In this document: in pieces, positions 48,441-59,147 of the stretch
How the letters are laid out: every line of letters begins with the position of its first letter
Position numbering within the stretch: the first letter of the stretch is position 1
Origin: Fremontodendron californicum
Lineage: Eukaryota > Streptophyta > Magnoliopsida > Malvales > Malvaceae
Reading direction: 5' to 3'
Length of the DNA: 64,000 bases
NCBI GenBank assembly: GCA_030761205.1
Contig: JAULJL010000002.1
Coordinates: 21,555,010-21,619,009, forward strand
Translations under genes and position numbers: made by a program
The notes under the pieces: generated by a model
Seen by the model: the letters and a program-made list of their open reading frames with translations, nothing else
Databases searched by the model: none
Told to the model about the DNA's origin: nothing

Positions 48441-50739
48441 AAGACTCAAAACACATAGGGGAGCAAGATGGAAATCACCAAATACATAAGAGGGCAAAAC
48501 ATGGTGTATCCATCCTATGCTAGCAAAAGACTCAAAGAAAGTCATGGGAGCGAAAGTCGCCAACACTTCCGCACGGCTAGTATGAGTTCTACAACTCATA
48601 CTAGAAGGAGGGAGTAGAGTGTGTACACATAGCGAACCTCGAGAAAAATAGGTGGCAATGCTAAAAAAAGCGGAGAAAAGACACAAAGACAATGCTTAAC
48701 CCCAAAAAAAGAGAACAACAATGGGGCACGGACAAGAAACGGAGTTGAGCACAAGCTACTCCAATTAAAAAGAAGAACAATGGTGCACGAATCAATAATA
48801 GAGTTGGACACAAGTTCCTCCTACAACATACCATTGCTTGAGTTGAACACAAGTTCCTCCTACAACATATCACCGCTCTACCATTTCACATAAGGAAAAA
48901 AGAGCAAAGGTAAGAAGGCACAAAGTCCCCTCTAGTGGTCGAATCTCCAGCAAAGAAGAGAGAAAAAAGCTTCGGGCTAATAAAAAATTACAAAAGCATC
49001 CACGGGTGTCTAAGTTCGGACTTAAGAGACCTCAAAGACACTCGCGCATCGACGAGCACGTCCGTGCGCAAGAAGTAAGTAACATGGCTGAAAGCCCAAC
49101 AACATGCAACTTGCCCCCCCTCACGCAAATATGCTCAAACGTGCACAAATGTGCACTAAGATCCTTGGCACGATGGCTCTCCATGCTTAACATGTAAATA
49201 ACCTTGTTCGCACATATGAACTTATGTGAATGTGCACCTCCATAAAACACGTACGAGTTCAATAGCTCGCACTCAGGAGGGAAGGGAGTAACAAGCATAA
49301 GACACAAGTGCTGCGGATGAAAGAAAAACAAAAGAAAACGGCCAAACCTCACTAAATGGTTTGGAGCTTCTCTTACAACCGGACCTCACATCGGAAGAAG
49401 AAGGCGTCACCCTCCCGATGTAAAACAAGAACAATCATCAAGTTAACACTTAAGAGGAAATTGAATGACTAAACGTGCTACCACCTACAGGACTAGTTCA
49501 AGATAAAACTAATTCCGAAAATAATGAAAACATGAAGAGATAACTTTCCTCGCCAAAAGCTCCCTAAGTGATGGACCATCTCTAAGACAAATAGACTCGA
49601 ACAAAGTGTTCACAACTTTATCCAAAGTCCCAAAAGAGGGAGTAAGACCCTCTATGTAATAATAAAGTAGCCATGCCCATTTATGTGAACTTATGTGACT
49701 GATGTCATCAAAACTCAAGAAGAAAGAAAATATTAACACATTACAAACATCGCCATCCTCCCGAAGTGGTGTAAACCAACAAAAAGGAAATGTGATCACA
49801 GGCTCCACCTCCAATTCGCCATAATCAGACAAGGTAGAGGATGAGCGTGGCAATAGCTTGAGCAAAAACCTTTTGCTCAATCTTGAAGAAGGGAGCAAGG
49901 TCGATACGGACATTTGCACATCAGCCCCTAAGTTGAAAAAGCTAACGCAAGCTTGAAGATGCGGACGTTGGCCCCTTAGTTGAAGAAGCTAATACAAGCT
50001 TGAAGATTCGGATGTTGGCACCTAAATCAAAGAAGCTAACACAAGCTTTGAGGTAGCCAATGATGCCACCCACTAAGGAGGAAGACACACTACTTGGTCG
50101 GACTTTAACCACGTGAAGAGGAAGAAGTGAAACTCACCTCCAAAAAATGACGTAGTCATCACTCTTACAAAATCAAGTCCGAAACCATAGGAGATCTTGG
50201 ATGTATTTAAATAAGTCAAGACATGCCACTCAACCACTTCGGACAAGAAGATAAAACTTGAGCAAACATGCCCAACTTCTCGAAGGAGGAATTAGTGCCC
50301 CCGAAACATGGAATTTAGAAGAGTGACGTATAAAGTAACGCACAACCTAGTAGATGTCAAGCAACTCCTATACCATAATGTGGTCGGATAAATTGTTCAT
50401 GACGTAGTAGATGTTAATGACATCAAAAAACATCTAAAAGACCATGACATTCCATACGGAATTAAATAGGTGACAATCGCCAAACTCAAAACTCAATTCC
50501 AACAAAAGATGGAGTCAAAGAAATACCAACCATAAGGCATAACATCGACATCCGTCCCTATGTCAAGAAGTGACGAAAAAGGTACACAACACCTCCACAA
50601 ACGTGCAAAGTGAGGATGAAGAAGAAGAGGTGTGGCCACGATGATTGCAAACATGTTCCAACAAAAGTCTGGCCTTCTAAACGTGCAAAATAAAGCAATT
50701 TAAGCTCCTCTTAAAAGTGATCATATAGAGGTCTGAGCA

Positions 50740-51010
50740 TGCAAACGGGAAAAGATGTCAAGCGCACCTCCCAGACATGTTTCACACCTCAAAGATGATC
50801 GTGAGAGGACCAACCACACGAATGGGAGAAGATGTTGAAGACACCTCCTAGATGTGCTTCGCGCCTTGAAGACGATCGCAAAGAGATTCAAACGCTCAAA
50901 CAGGAGAAGATGTTAAGCACACCTCTTAGGTATACCTCGTACCTTAAAGAAGATCACTTAGAGGCTCGTTATGAACACGCGGACAAGAGAGGACGTTGAA
51001 ACACACCTCC
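50740..51010. repeat. Degenerate ~78-bp tandem repeat of J
   Basis: GATGTT/GATGTC anchors lie at about 50,754, 50,831, 50,909 and 50,992, each followed by AAGCACACCTCCTAGATG-like text. Confidence 0.7.
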
Positions 51011-51925
51011 TAGATGTGTTCCACGCCTCAAGCAAAGACACTTCATCTTCAAACGATCGGAAACTCCAGAAAGGTGTGGCAAATCCATGCTCATTCAACA
51101 TAACAAAGACTGATGCGATCACCTCATGACGTGCTTTGAAACGATTGAAGTAAGAAGTCCACCTCTCCATAAGTCACTTGAACGGGCAAAGATCTTCCAA
51201 ACAAAGGTGTAGCAAAACTCATCTTCCAACGCATAAAAGAGAGAAATAATAACGCTTACCTCTTCAAACGAAAGGTAGTCGAGCTCGTCAGCATACACAA
51301 GAAAGGAATTGCGAAAACCAGCGTCTAGATGTGCAAACGATGAGGTGCCTGCCCTACCATTTCGGACATACAAAGACAAGGTAGTTAAGCTCAACATCAC
51401 ACACAAGGAGAAAGTCACTCAACTGACCTCTAGATGTGCGAGAGCAAATCCTCTATGTGTACAAAAAAGAAAATGCTGATCGCCAACACGCATAAGGAAA
51501 GGCCACAACGCCAGTCTCCAGGTATGCAAAGACAACTTCTCCACATGCACAGAAACAAGCTAAATGTGCTAAAGCATATAAAAGAATCACAAAGCTGAAC
51601 TCTGGATTTGCAAAAACTAGTGACTAAGGGACGCTTGTCTTGCTGGAATGACAACATGCTTTACAGATAATAAAAGTATATAGGAATGCACACTAGGGAT
51701 TACCCAAGATCGAGCTTTTACAACAAAGCTCCAGATGTGACGACTCACTCGCTAGAAGTGAAAAACTTGCACGTAAAGCATGAAGAGCTCTCGTACACCA
51801 GCACCAAGAGTCGCAAGGCACCCATCAAACTCTTTATCGCCCCAAGAGGCGCGCCTCGCTCGACCCGATCATCATTGCACCCAATCCTCATCAAGTGACC
51901 GAAACTTATACACACTTTCGGTCTT

Positions 51926-51939
51926 GAGGAGGGACTGAA
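51926..51939 (+). other. Purine tract before the J 3' LTR
   Basis: GAGGAGGGACTGAA ends at the LTR start. It is purine-rich with one C and one T, consistent with a PPT. Confidence 0.65.
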
Positions 51940-52732
51940 TGTTAAGGAGGACCTGGAACTAGGCCCACTGTGGTCTAGCTGTCCGAACCGAATGCAAGAT
52001 CAGATTACCGAAACAGCTCCTACATAGTTGTCCCAATAGAAATGGGTTTGGATTAGGTGCAATGCAGCTACATCACCTCTCATGCACCCTTATTCAGATG
52101 CTGACACATGGCGTGATCAGGACTGTTCGTCAGCCTATAAATAGGCTACTACTAGCCTACTCCAACAGGTCCCATCATAGCCATAAAATTCAGACTAGAG
52201 AGAGTAAGTCTCCAACCAGATCTGTCTCCCTATCTCACTCTACATTTTAAATTTCGTATATCCTAAGTGCTCCTATGTCCTTATGTGCTAAACACTTGAA
52301 GTGATACTGACTTCAACGTCGGAGCGTGCCTCGGAGGTAAACCTTCGGCGCCCCTCTCACCTTGTTACTTTCTTGGAGGAATTCATCCAACTGATGGAGA
52401 TCACTTCGGTCTCGATGTTTCTCGACGTGTCCCGATGTGTCCCGATGTGGCATGCTCATCTAGCATAAGTTTAATCACATCAGTTCCTATGTGCCTTGTA
52501 CACTCGGCGAGAGACTAATGACTTCGGTTCAAAAGTGCCACTCGTATCTATTGACCTTGGCCCCCATGTGTCCGATGTCCACCTAAGTGCCACTTACTTT
52601 GGCTCAAGTATACCAAACACATCAGTAGTCTAGTGTCCACTAGTGTTCAGCCTTAGTCTCTTCCACTACAACGGCCATATCCGTTCCAACAGACTCTCAC
52701 AGTTGCGGATACTGATATTTTCACCCGCAATA
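51940..52732 (+). mobile_element. 3' LTR of J (793 bp)
   Basis: It runs from TGTTAAGGAGGACC to ACCCGCAATA and is the partner of 19,620-20,391. It has TATAAATA at 52,136-52,143. It is followed by the target duplication ATATG. Confidence 0.9.
52136..52143 (+). promoter_or_regulatory. TATA box in the J 3' LTR
   Basis: Same palindromic AGCCTATAAATAGGCT setting as in the 5' LTR. Confidence 0.5.
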
Positions 52733-52737
52733 ATATG
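52733..52737. other. Target site duplication of J, right copy
   Basis: ATATG, identical to 19,615-19,619. Confidence 0.85.
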
Positions 52738-54745
52738 TAATTGTTATATATAGGCTTTGTCGATTTAGACTTAGGTAAGATTTGAATTTATGTAATTCAT
52801 TGTAAGGAGATCAAGGCACCAAGGAGAAATAACCAAGGAGATCACCATCGAGGCTTGAGAAGACTTTGTATGGTATCCCCTAGGAATTTGACCAACTAGT
52901 TTCCTTATAGCTCAAGGAAACTAGATTAGATTAAGTCCATAATCATCCTAGTAGATTGCATGTGATAGATTTATTTTTGAAGTTATAGATTTATTTTTGA
53001 AGTTATATATGTGATATGTAGTTGAATAAATGCTATGCATGCCAATCAATCAATCAAAGCAATAAGACCTAAATAATTAAACGAAAAATCCCTCATTAAA
53101 TTATATTGAGTCCATGTTACGCATGATAAATTGCCTTCCACCATCATAACAAGATAACATGAGTTCCTATAGTAGAAGGCTTGTTGAGTCACTCAAGGTC
53201 ATTCTACCGTACAAACATGTTTGAGTTATAGAAGGTGGGTCTTACTCAACTAAAAGTCATGTTACCCAGATGGGTCAAACTCGATTGCATGACATTTAGA
53301 GGCAATGGTTAGGCGAAATGCATATGATGCATTTAGGCAAATACTTATCCCCTAACTGATCTAGGAGTTGCATAGAGATGCAATTGGTAGGCTAAGTTAC
53401 CTACCTAATTAGTTTCAACATGGCTTGTTGAGTCGCTCAAGGTCATGGTGGGATGGAAGGGGCATTAAAGAGTTTAATTGTTAAATTTCTCGAAATAGTA
53501 GTTGAGGGCTATTATTTTGACAAAATAATGAGAATAATCATTAGAGTTTTAGAACCTGACATTAATGATTACAATATTGCAAATTATTAACTATATGTAT
53601 TGGTTCATAAAGGATATAAACGCAAAATGGCAAAACAGACTATCGCTAAGTAGCATACATGATGCTAATAAGTTTGATGGGCCAAACTCCATTGATTAGT
53701 CCCACGATATTAAGATTATCTTAATATAAATAAAAGGTTTATGTTCTTGATCCACTCATTGTCCTTATGCTCTTTTATGAAGAAAGACAAAGGCAATGAT
53801 TAGGGAACATGACATTATTCTGGAAAACTAGATCACTGGATTACAGATTGCAAGGAATGCATTTATAAGATCAAAGTAGGAAGTTTAGAGAAGCTTCGAC
53901 TTCAAATATATTTTGGAGATTTAATCACTTCTCTTGGTATATGATACCTTGATGTTTGGTACTAAATATGTAAGACATATTGTAGGGACCAAAGCAAATT
54001 AGTAGTGAAGATGGACCATGGAAGATGGCAACCTTAATGATATTGATCATAGCTTGCCTTGATTAATGTTTTTGAAACATTATTATGATTTATTTGTAAA
54101 CATTAGATGTTTACATTGGCAATTGTGTACCAATTTGAGAATGAAATAATTATGTTTTCAACATATTTATTATGCCAGCATTAGATGACATGCATTGATT
54201 CATTCCTCTTAAATAAATCATTTATTATAGAATTGTTCTATGTGGTGGTCTCTTTATTCTCAAATATATTACTTGCAATAGTATTTAAGAATACCGAATG
54301 GCCTATTAACTTAAGGGATTCAAAAATAGTTTTCGAATCCAATTCCCTTAACTTCTACACATTAGGATTTAGTGGGAGCGATTTATTATTCTTTAAAAGT
54401 TAAAGATCATAATTAACTTGGTGATAGAAATTGCCATTATGTGACAAATGCAATTATTTGGAAATTTCCAAATTAGAGAGGATTGCATGTTTATACCCTG
54501 AAGGTTATAAAACAGATTCTTTTGTTTTGGCTTGTAAAAGGAGTTACGTTTGGATCATTAGCTACAAGCTAATAATAGATTCCAATAGTTGTTAAAGTAA
54601 CAACTAAGCCATATGATTGGGATCTGGGTGTCGTTGTGATCCGAATAGTTGAATAACTTTGATAATGGGATTATCATGAATATGACCAAGCATATTCTCA
54701 TGAGGCACTTAAGCAATATGATCGTCTCAAGTGCAAGGAGGAGAT
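52738..54745 (+). mobile_element. H internal region, right part
   Basis: It continues H after J. The first ~500 bp match the inverted sequence at 58,018-58,450, and the last ~400 bp match the reverse of 60,957-61,300. A weak GDHWITDCK-like stretch near 53,830 could be the ghost of a gag knuckle, but no frame supports it. Otherwise non-coding. Confidence 0.65.
54733..54745 (+). other. Polypurine tract of H
   Basis: GCAAGGAGGAGAT abuts the LTR start TGTTAATATATGCC. Confidence 0.88.
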
Positions 54746-56760
54746 TGTTAATATATGCCCTAGAGCCAATCAGATTGGACAAGGGATATACAGTTAATAA
54801 TGAAAACTCAGTCACTATACATTAGTGACACAAGGTTTTTCTTCATGTTAGTACGATGATAAAGAGTTATTAAGTACTAATCGGATGAAGCCCATGAAAT
54901 AGAACAACCTTGCAAAGGAATTATTTATAATAGTGAGATCCTTATCCATCAAAGCCGTGTTCCTAAAATTGTTCCTGGTCATCGTATTGCCAAGATGGGG
55001 CATTGGCAATGCTCAAAGACTAGTACATGTTAAGCCTACTTACTTGTGAAGTAAGATAACTGATCTCACATCTTGTAGTATGAGGGATACCTGGGATAAC
55101 ATGTAGGTGCTTGTTTGTTGAAAAAGTTCACTGAACTTGGCCCGCTATGAGAACTCCATTTGGTACGGTCACTCAAGTGTCTATGGAAATGTTCTCACGT
55201 GCCAGTCATGTAAATTAGTCCTCAGACTTGTGATATCAGGTCATCTTGTATGGAGAGTGTCATACTTTGATTCCATGTGAACGGGTCCCAATAAGGGATG
55301 CTTATGGTAGGGAGGTTTTGGTTATGACATGAACCATACGAAGATGGATGAGTGATCCAGAGAGGATTCACCACTCTAAGTGACATCAGAGACATATCTC
55401 ATCTATTCTTGGCTTCGGTCAACTTGATAAAGTCTTCGACCGAAGCATGATGGATTTTGGAGAAGTTGTTTCTTTAAATTCATAAGGTTAACTATAAGCT
55501 GCAAGAACTAATATGGATTGAACATGAGTAGACACTACACCATGCTCATGGGCTTTCTGGGATATTTGGTGAAAGGACCGTATTACACTGATAGGCTGGT
55601 TGCTGAAAGGTTTCAATGAGGTCACATTGATTTCTCAACATTTGGGTGGTCATGATAGGTTGCTAGATCTCGCTCTTGATCTATGTGTATAAATTAGTCC
55701 GATTAATTTATACGTATTGCCAACATGTTGAGAACCTAATGGGTCACACACAAAGACATAATTGTTGGCTTAAGCTTGGGATTTAATTAAGTAATGACTT
55801 AATTGAATAAAAGGTTAATTTGGACGACCTAATTGAATAAGATTCAAATTAGGTAGGTTAAGACATAATTTGGATTTGGGAAATCCAAATAAAGATGTCT
55901 TAATAAGACAATGTGGATAAGCTTGTCTTAAGCAGACCATGTCTTAATTTAGACATGTCTTAAGATAAGGTTGTCCTAGCCGAATAAGAAGTTGTCCGAA
56001 ATGAGAAAAAGTTTCTCGTTTTAGAAGAGTCTGATTATGAATCAAATTCTAACTTCTCGTATTTCACTAAACCGTACATTGCTTTGATTATGTCTAAGTT
56101 TGAGTCCGGCACTAAGAGTTAGTTTTTGACTAGGACTCTAACACTTGTTAAGTAAAAGAGTTTCACTTGAAGAAGGACTCTGTTAATCCGAGCTGGTTGG
56201 AGTCAAACTCTTATCCGTGTGAAATTGAGGAATTAACATAGACAGAATCCAGGATAGGTTCGACCTCGGCTTTAAGAGTTAGAGTTTCGGTTGAACTAGG
56301 ATGCTTGAGGTTGAAAGAGTTTCGCCTCAACTAGGTTGTTAGATTAAAATCAAACTCCTATCCTATCCTATGTTGGCCGAATGGGGACTTAATAGTTACT
56401 AGATTCATCCAAGCCTTTGTGAAAGTGTTTGGGTAAAACTAGTTCACTTTGAAAATAGAAGAGTCCTCTTTCAAGTAGGAGTTTTAATTAAAAAATAACT
56501 CCACCTATTATACCTAACAAATGGTCGGCTAAGTGATTGATGATTATAAGAATTCTATTTTCTTTTTACTTTAAAAAGGCAATAGGAATAGGATTCCTTT
56601 TAATGATGGCTTTTTACGTTATTAAGAAAAATAATAGGATTTTCTATTAGTGGGTTTTTATGACACTAAAAGAATTGAAAGAATTCTTAAAAGGTGAATG
56701 ACGGTTTATGTGAGATTGGTTGTTCTTGAAAATCGTGAAGGATTTGTAACATATATTTTG

Positions 56761-57366
56761 GGAAAACTATAAGCTGACAGGAATCACGGACACACTTTCA
56801 GCATGAATTTTTTTTTGCAACCGGCTACCTTGATTAGCCTGTTGGTTGTTTAATTATTTACTATACTTTTTTTTTTCATCCTTTATAATTTCTTTCATTT
56901 TTTATTGATACTAATTATTAAAATAACTTTCAAAAGCATTATGTTAATATAAATAAAACAAAAGAATATTAAGCTAATATTAATTTTTCAATATGATACA
57001 ATTTTAAAAATATAACTTTTAAAATTTTGTTTAGATAAAATATACGTGTATATGTTGAAATAAAACATAGTACTTTTTTTTCTTAATTAAAGTAATTTAT
57101 ATTTTATAAAAAAATAGATTTAAAAAAAATAAAAATGAAAAATAAAATAAAAACTTTGATGTCTCACTTAATGGTTTGCCAAACAAAATTATAGAACTCA
57201 TAAAATGGGTTAAATAAAATTTAAAGCTTCACTTTCAACTGGAAAAAAATATATATATTATCATTTATACAACTTTTTGGTTTTCTCTAAAAAAAAAAAA
57301 ATTGACCACTAAAATTTGTCCGTCACTCCCAAGAGGGAGTGACGGACGGTCAGCTAAGTAAAATCC
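56761..57366. mobile_element. Mutator-like MITE (606 bp) in the H 3' LTR
   Basis: It is flanked by a perfect 9-bp duplication TATATTTTG (56,752-56,760 and 57,367-57,375). The ends are imperfect inverted repeats: GGAAAACTATAAGCTGAC on the left and, reversed, GGATTTTACTTAGCTGAC on the right. It is very AT-rich with no coding frame. The 9-bp duplication points to the Mutator superfamily. The partner LTR has the unoccupied site (17,703-17,711). Confidence 0.85.
57318..57347. repeat. Perfect 13-bp hairpin inside the MITE
   Basis: GTCCGTCACTCCC and GGGAGTGACGGAC are exact inverted copies around AAGA, 19 bp from the right end of the MITE. Confidence 0.9.
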
Positions 57367-58017
57367 TATATTTTGTGGTGAATTCTTGCTTTGTAATGTA
57401 CACGGTTTTTGAGAATTAAAATGGCATGAATAGATTCATGACAATAACAGTCTTCTTCTGGAGTTCACGCTTTGAAAGTGGGAAAAGATATTTAGATTAA
57501 AATCTTTCTTTTCCAAGTGTGAATCAGCTTATAATCGGCCAAGTCTATTTTTGAGATTACCGAATTCTCTCCTTATTGTTTTCTTGATACTGAAAAGAAG
57601 AATCTGTTCTTATTTATTGATTCGGCCAAAAGGAAACATAAGGGAGATAGCCTTTTGATTGTTGATCGAGAGATCAAATTGCTAGCACAGTGGAATTCTA
57701 GATATCTTTCGAAGGTGTCAACTGTTGTCTGTGTGGATCACCATTAGAGACAACACGCTTGAGTTGCTTGTGACTTCGGAGAGATCGTGAGTAGATCATC
57801 GTTGCTGGGTTCGTGTTTGGATCTGCACACTCGTGATTACGATATCTCGAGTAGGTATGAAATCTGATCTTATTGGTGATTTAATGTTTTAAATATCATG
57901 TATCGCATGTAAATCATGATCCGAGATCCTACGGAAGTCCGGGTGCTTCTATGTTTATGCTTCCACTGTTATGTTTTATATTTTTGTTATATGTATGAGC
58001 CCGGACAAAACCCAACA

Positions 58018-59147
58018 CTCATAACTCAAACATATTTGTACAGTAGTTTGACCTTGAGTGACTCAACAAGCCTCCTACTGGAAGAACTCTGGTTATCTTG
58101 TTATGATGATGGAAGGCAACTTTGTCATGAGAAACATGTAACTCAATATTGTATTGAGGGATTTCCTTGTTCTTTACAAATAAGTCTCATCATATAAGAC
58201 ATGCATAGCATTTATAATATTGCATAAAATAAACCTATAACATGCTTTCTACTTGGATGATTATGGACTTTCTAATCTAATTTCCTTGAGCCATCAAAGA
58301 AAATTAGTTGGTCAAATTCCTAGGTGATTACATAAAAATCTTCAAAACCTGTCTGTAATCTCCTTGTCTTCATGGCGCCATGCGTCTCCTTATTTTACAA
58401 ATTATAAAAATTATTCCTATTTATGGCTAATTTTACACATTGATGTAACTAATTACACTTCTAACAAAGAAATCTCAAGCTACATTTGAGGAAAATTAGG
58501 TGAGGAAAGAATTTTTACAACTCCATAAAATATGAGATAAGGCAGGGCACACAGTTCCTATTTAATAATAAAAACTATGTATAAATCTAACCATCCACAA
58601 TCATATTGGGTCTAAGTCCATAATCATCCCATACATTCACAATCAATTTATGAACATATAATCAATACTTTAATCTCTAGTTACCATTCATTGATTATAA
58701 TTGATCCATAATTTAATTTAAAAAAAATAATTAACATTTATTCTAATCTTATTAGAATAAATCCTAATCCTTTTAAGATTATTTCCTTTAATTAAATTAT
58801 CATCCAATTAAACAATTTAAATGAAAATTTATAACATGTCAATTCTTACATTGGTGGTTTGAAAGAATTATTTCAACAATGTCACAACGGTCACCAATTT
58901 AAGTGTTGCAGTTCAACTAGGACACTACAACCTTTGTGACTCATCATTGTCGAAAATCCACATGTAGTGAACAAGCAGAGGACACCGCAAACCCCTGCAA
59001 AAAGAGATGCAAGCTACGACTACAGGCAGTAGCCGCCGCACCCTTTTTGCCGCGTCTCTCTCTCTGATTTTCACTACGTCAAACGTTTTCAATGTCCATT
59101 CAGTTTATGATCTTTTAGGCTTGCAAAGAACAATTCTAAGAACTTTT
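58018..59147 (-). mobile_element. H-family internal sequence K, minus strand
   Basis: On the minus strand, 58,870-58,018 matches H's interior (19,165-19,614 joined to 52,738-53,240), uninterrupted by J. It thus shows the empty J site near 58,456. It abuts H's 3' LTR on the left. Toward 59,147 the sequence diverges, and the expected PBS next to the LTR is not clearly preserved. Non-coding. Confidence 0.75.

Larger units (their letters stand above)
47636..51939 (+). mobile_element. J internal region, right part, non-coding
   Basis: It holds the 75-bp and 30-bp arrays (47,730-48,440), a 48-bp triplet at about 49,929-50,060 (GTTGAAGAAGCTAA-type), and a degenerate ~78-bp array at 50,740-51,010 (GAGAAGATGTTGAAGACACC-type). 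Minus frames of 136 aa (49,509-49,919) and 99 aa (51,119-51,418) have no recognisable domain and no support beyond length. Confidence 0.7.
19620..52732 (+). mobile_element. Element J: non-autonomous LTR retrotransposon, swollen by nested insertions
   Basis: It is bounded by ATATG on both sides. The LTRs are 772 bp (left) and 793 bp (right), with a PBS-like site at 20,394 and a purine tract before 51,940. Own sequence: 20,392-22,394, 32,684-33,683 and 47,636-51,939. The rest is Ogre-derived. Without insertions and the duplicated slice it would be about 8 kb. The interior shows no gag, protease, RT, RNase H or integrase motif but many tandem repeats, so it fits a large retrotransposon derivative (LARD) that depends on another element's enzymes. 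Confidence 0.85.
54746..58017 (+). mobile_element. 3' LTR of H (3,272 bp, including a MITE)
   Basis: It runs from TGTTAATATATGCCCTAGAG to AAACCCAACA. It matches 15,974-18,360 from 55,029 on, and the 1.8-kb minus LTR at 59,148 in its first part. 606 bp at 56,761-57,366 are an insertion absent from the partner. A GTCTTAAG-rich stretch (about 55,925-55,970) is a family feature. Confidence 0.9.

Noticed and set aside
49509..49919. 136-aa minus frame as a host or element gene
   Set aside because: No recognisable motif, no conserved duplicate to test it, and it lies within a non-coding J interior. Length alone is weak evidence.
53820..53870. Possible gag zinc knuckle in the H interior
   Set aside because: Only a DHWITDCK-like phrase is visible, with no flanking frame or second Cys pair.
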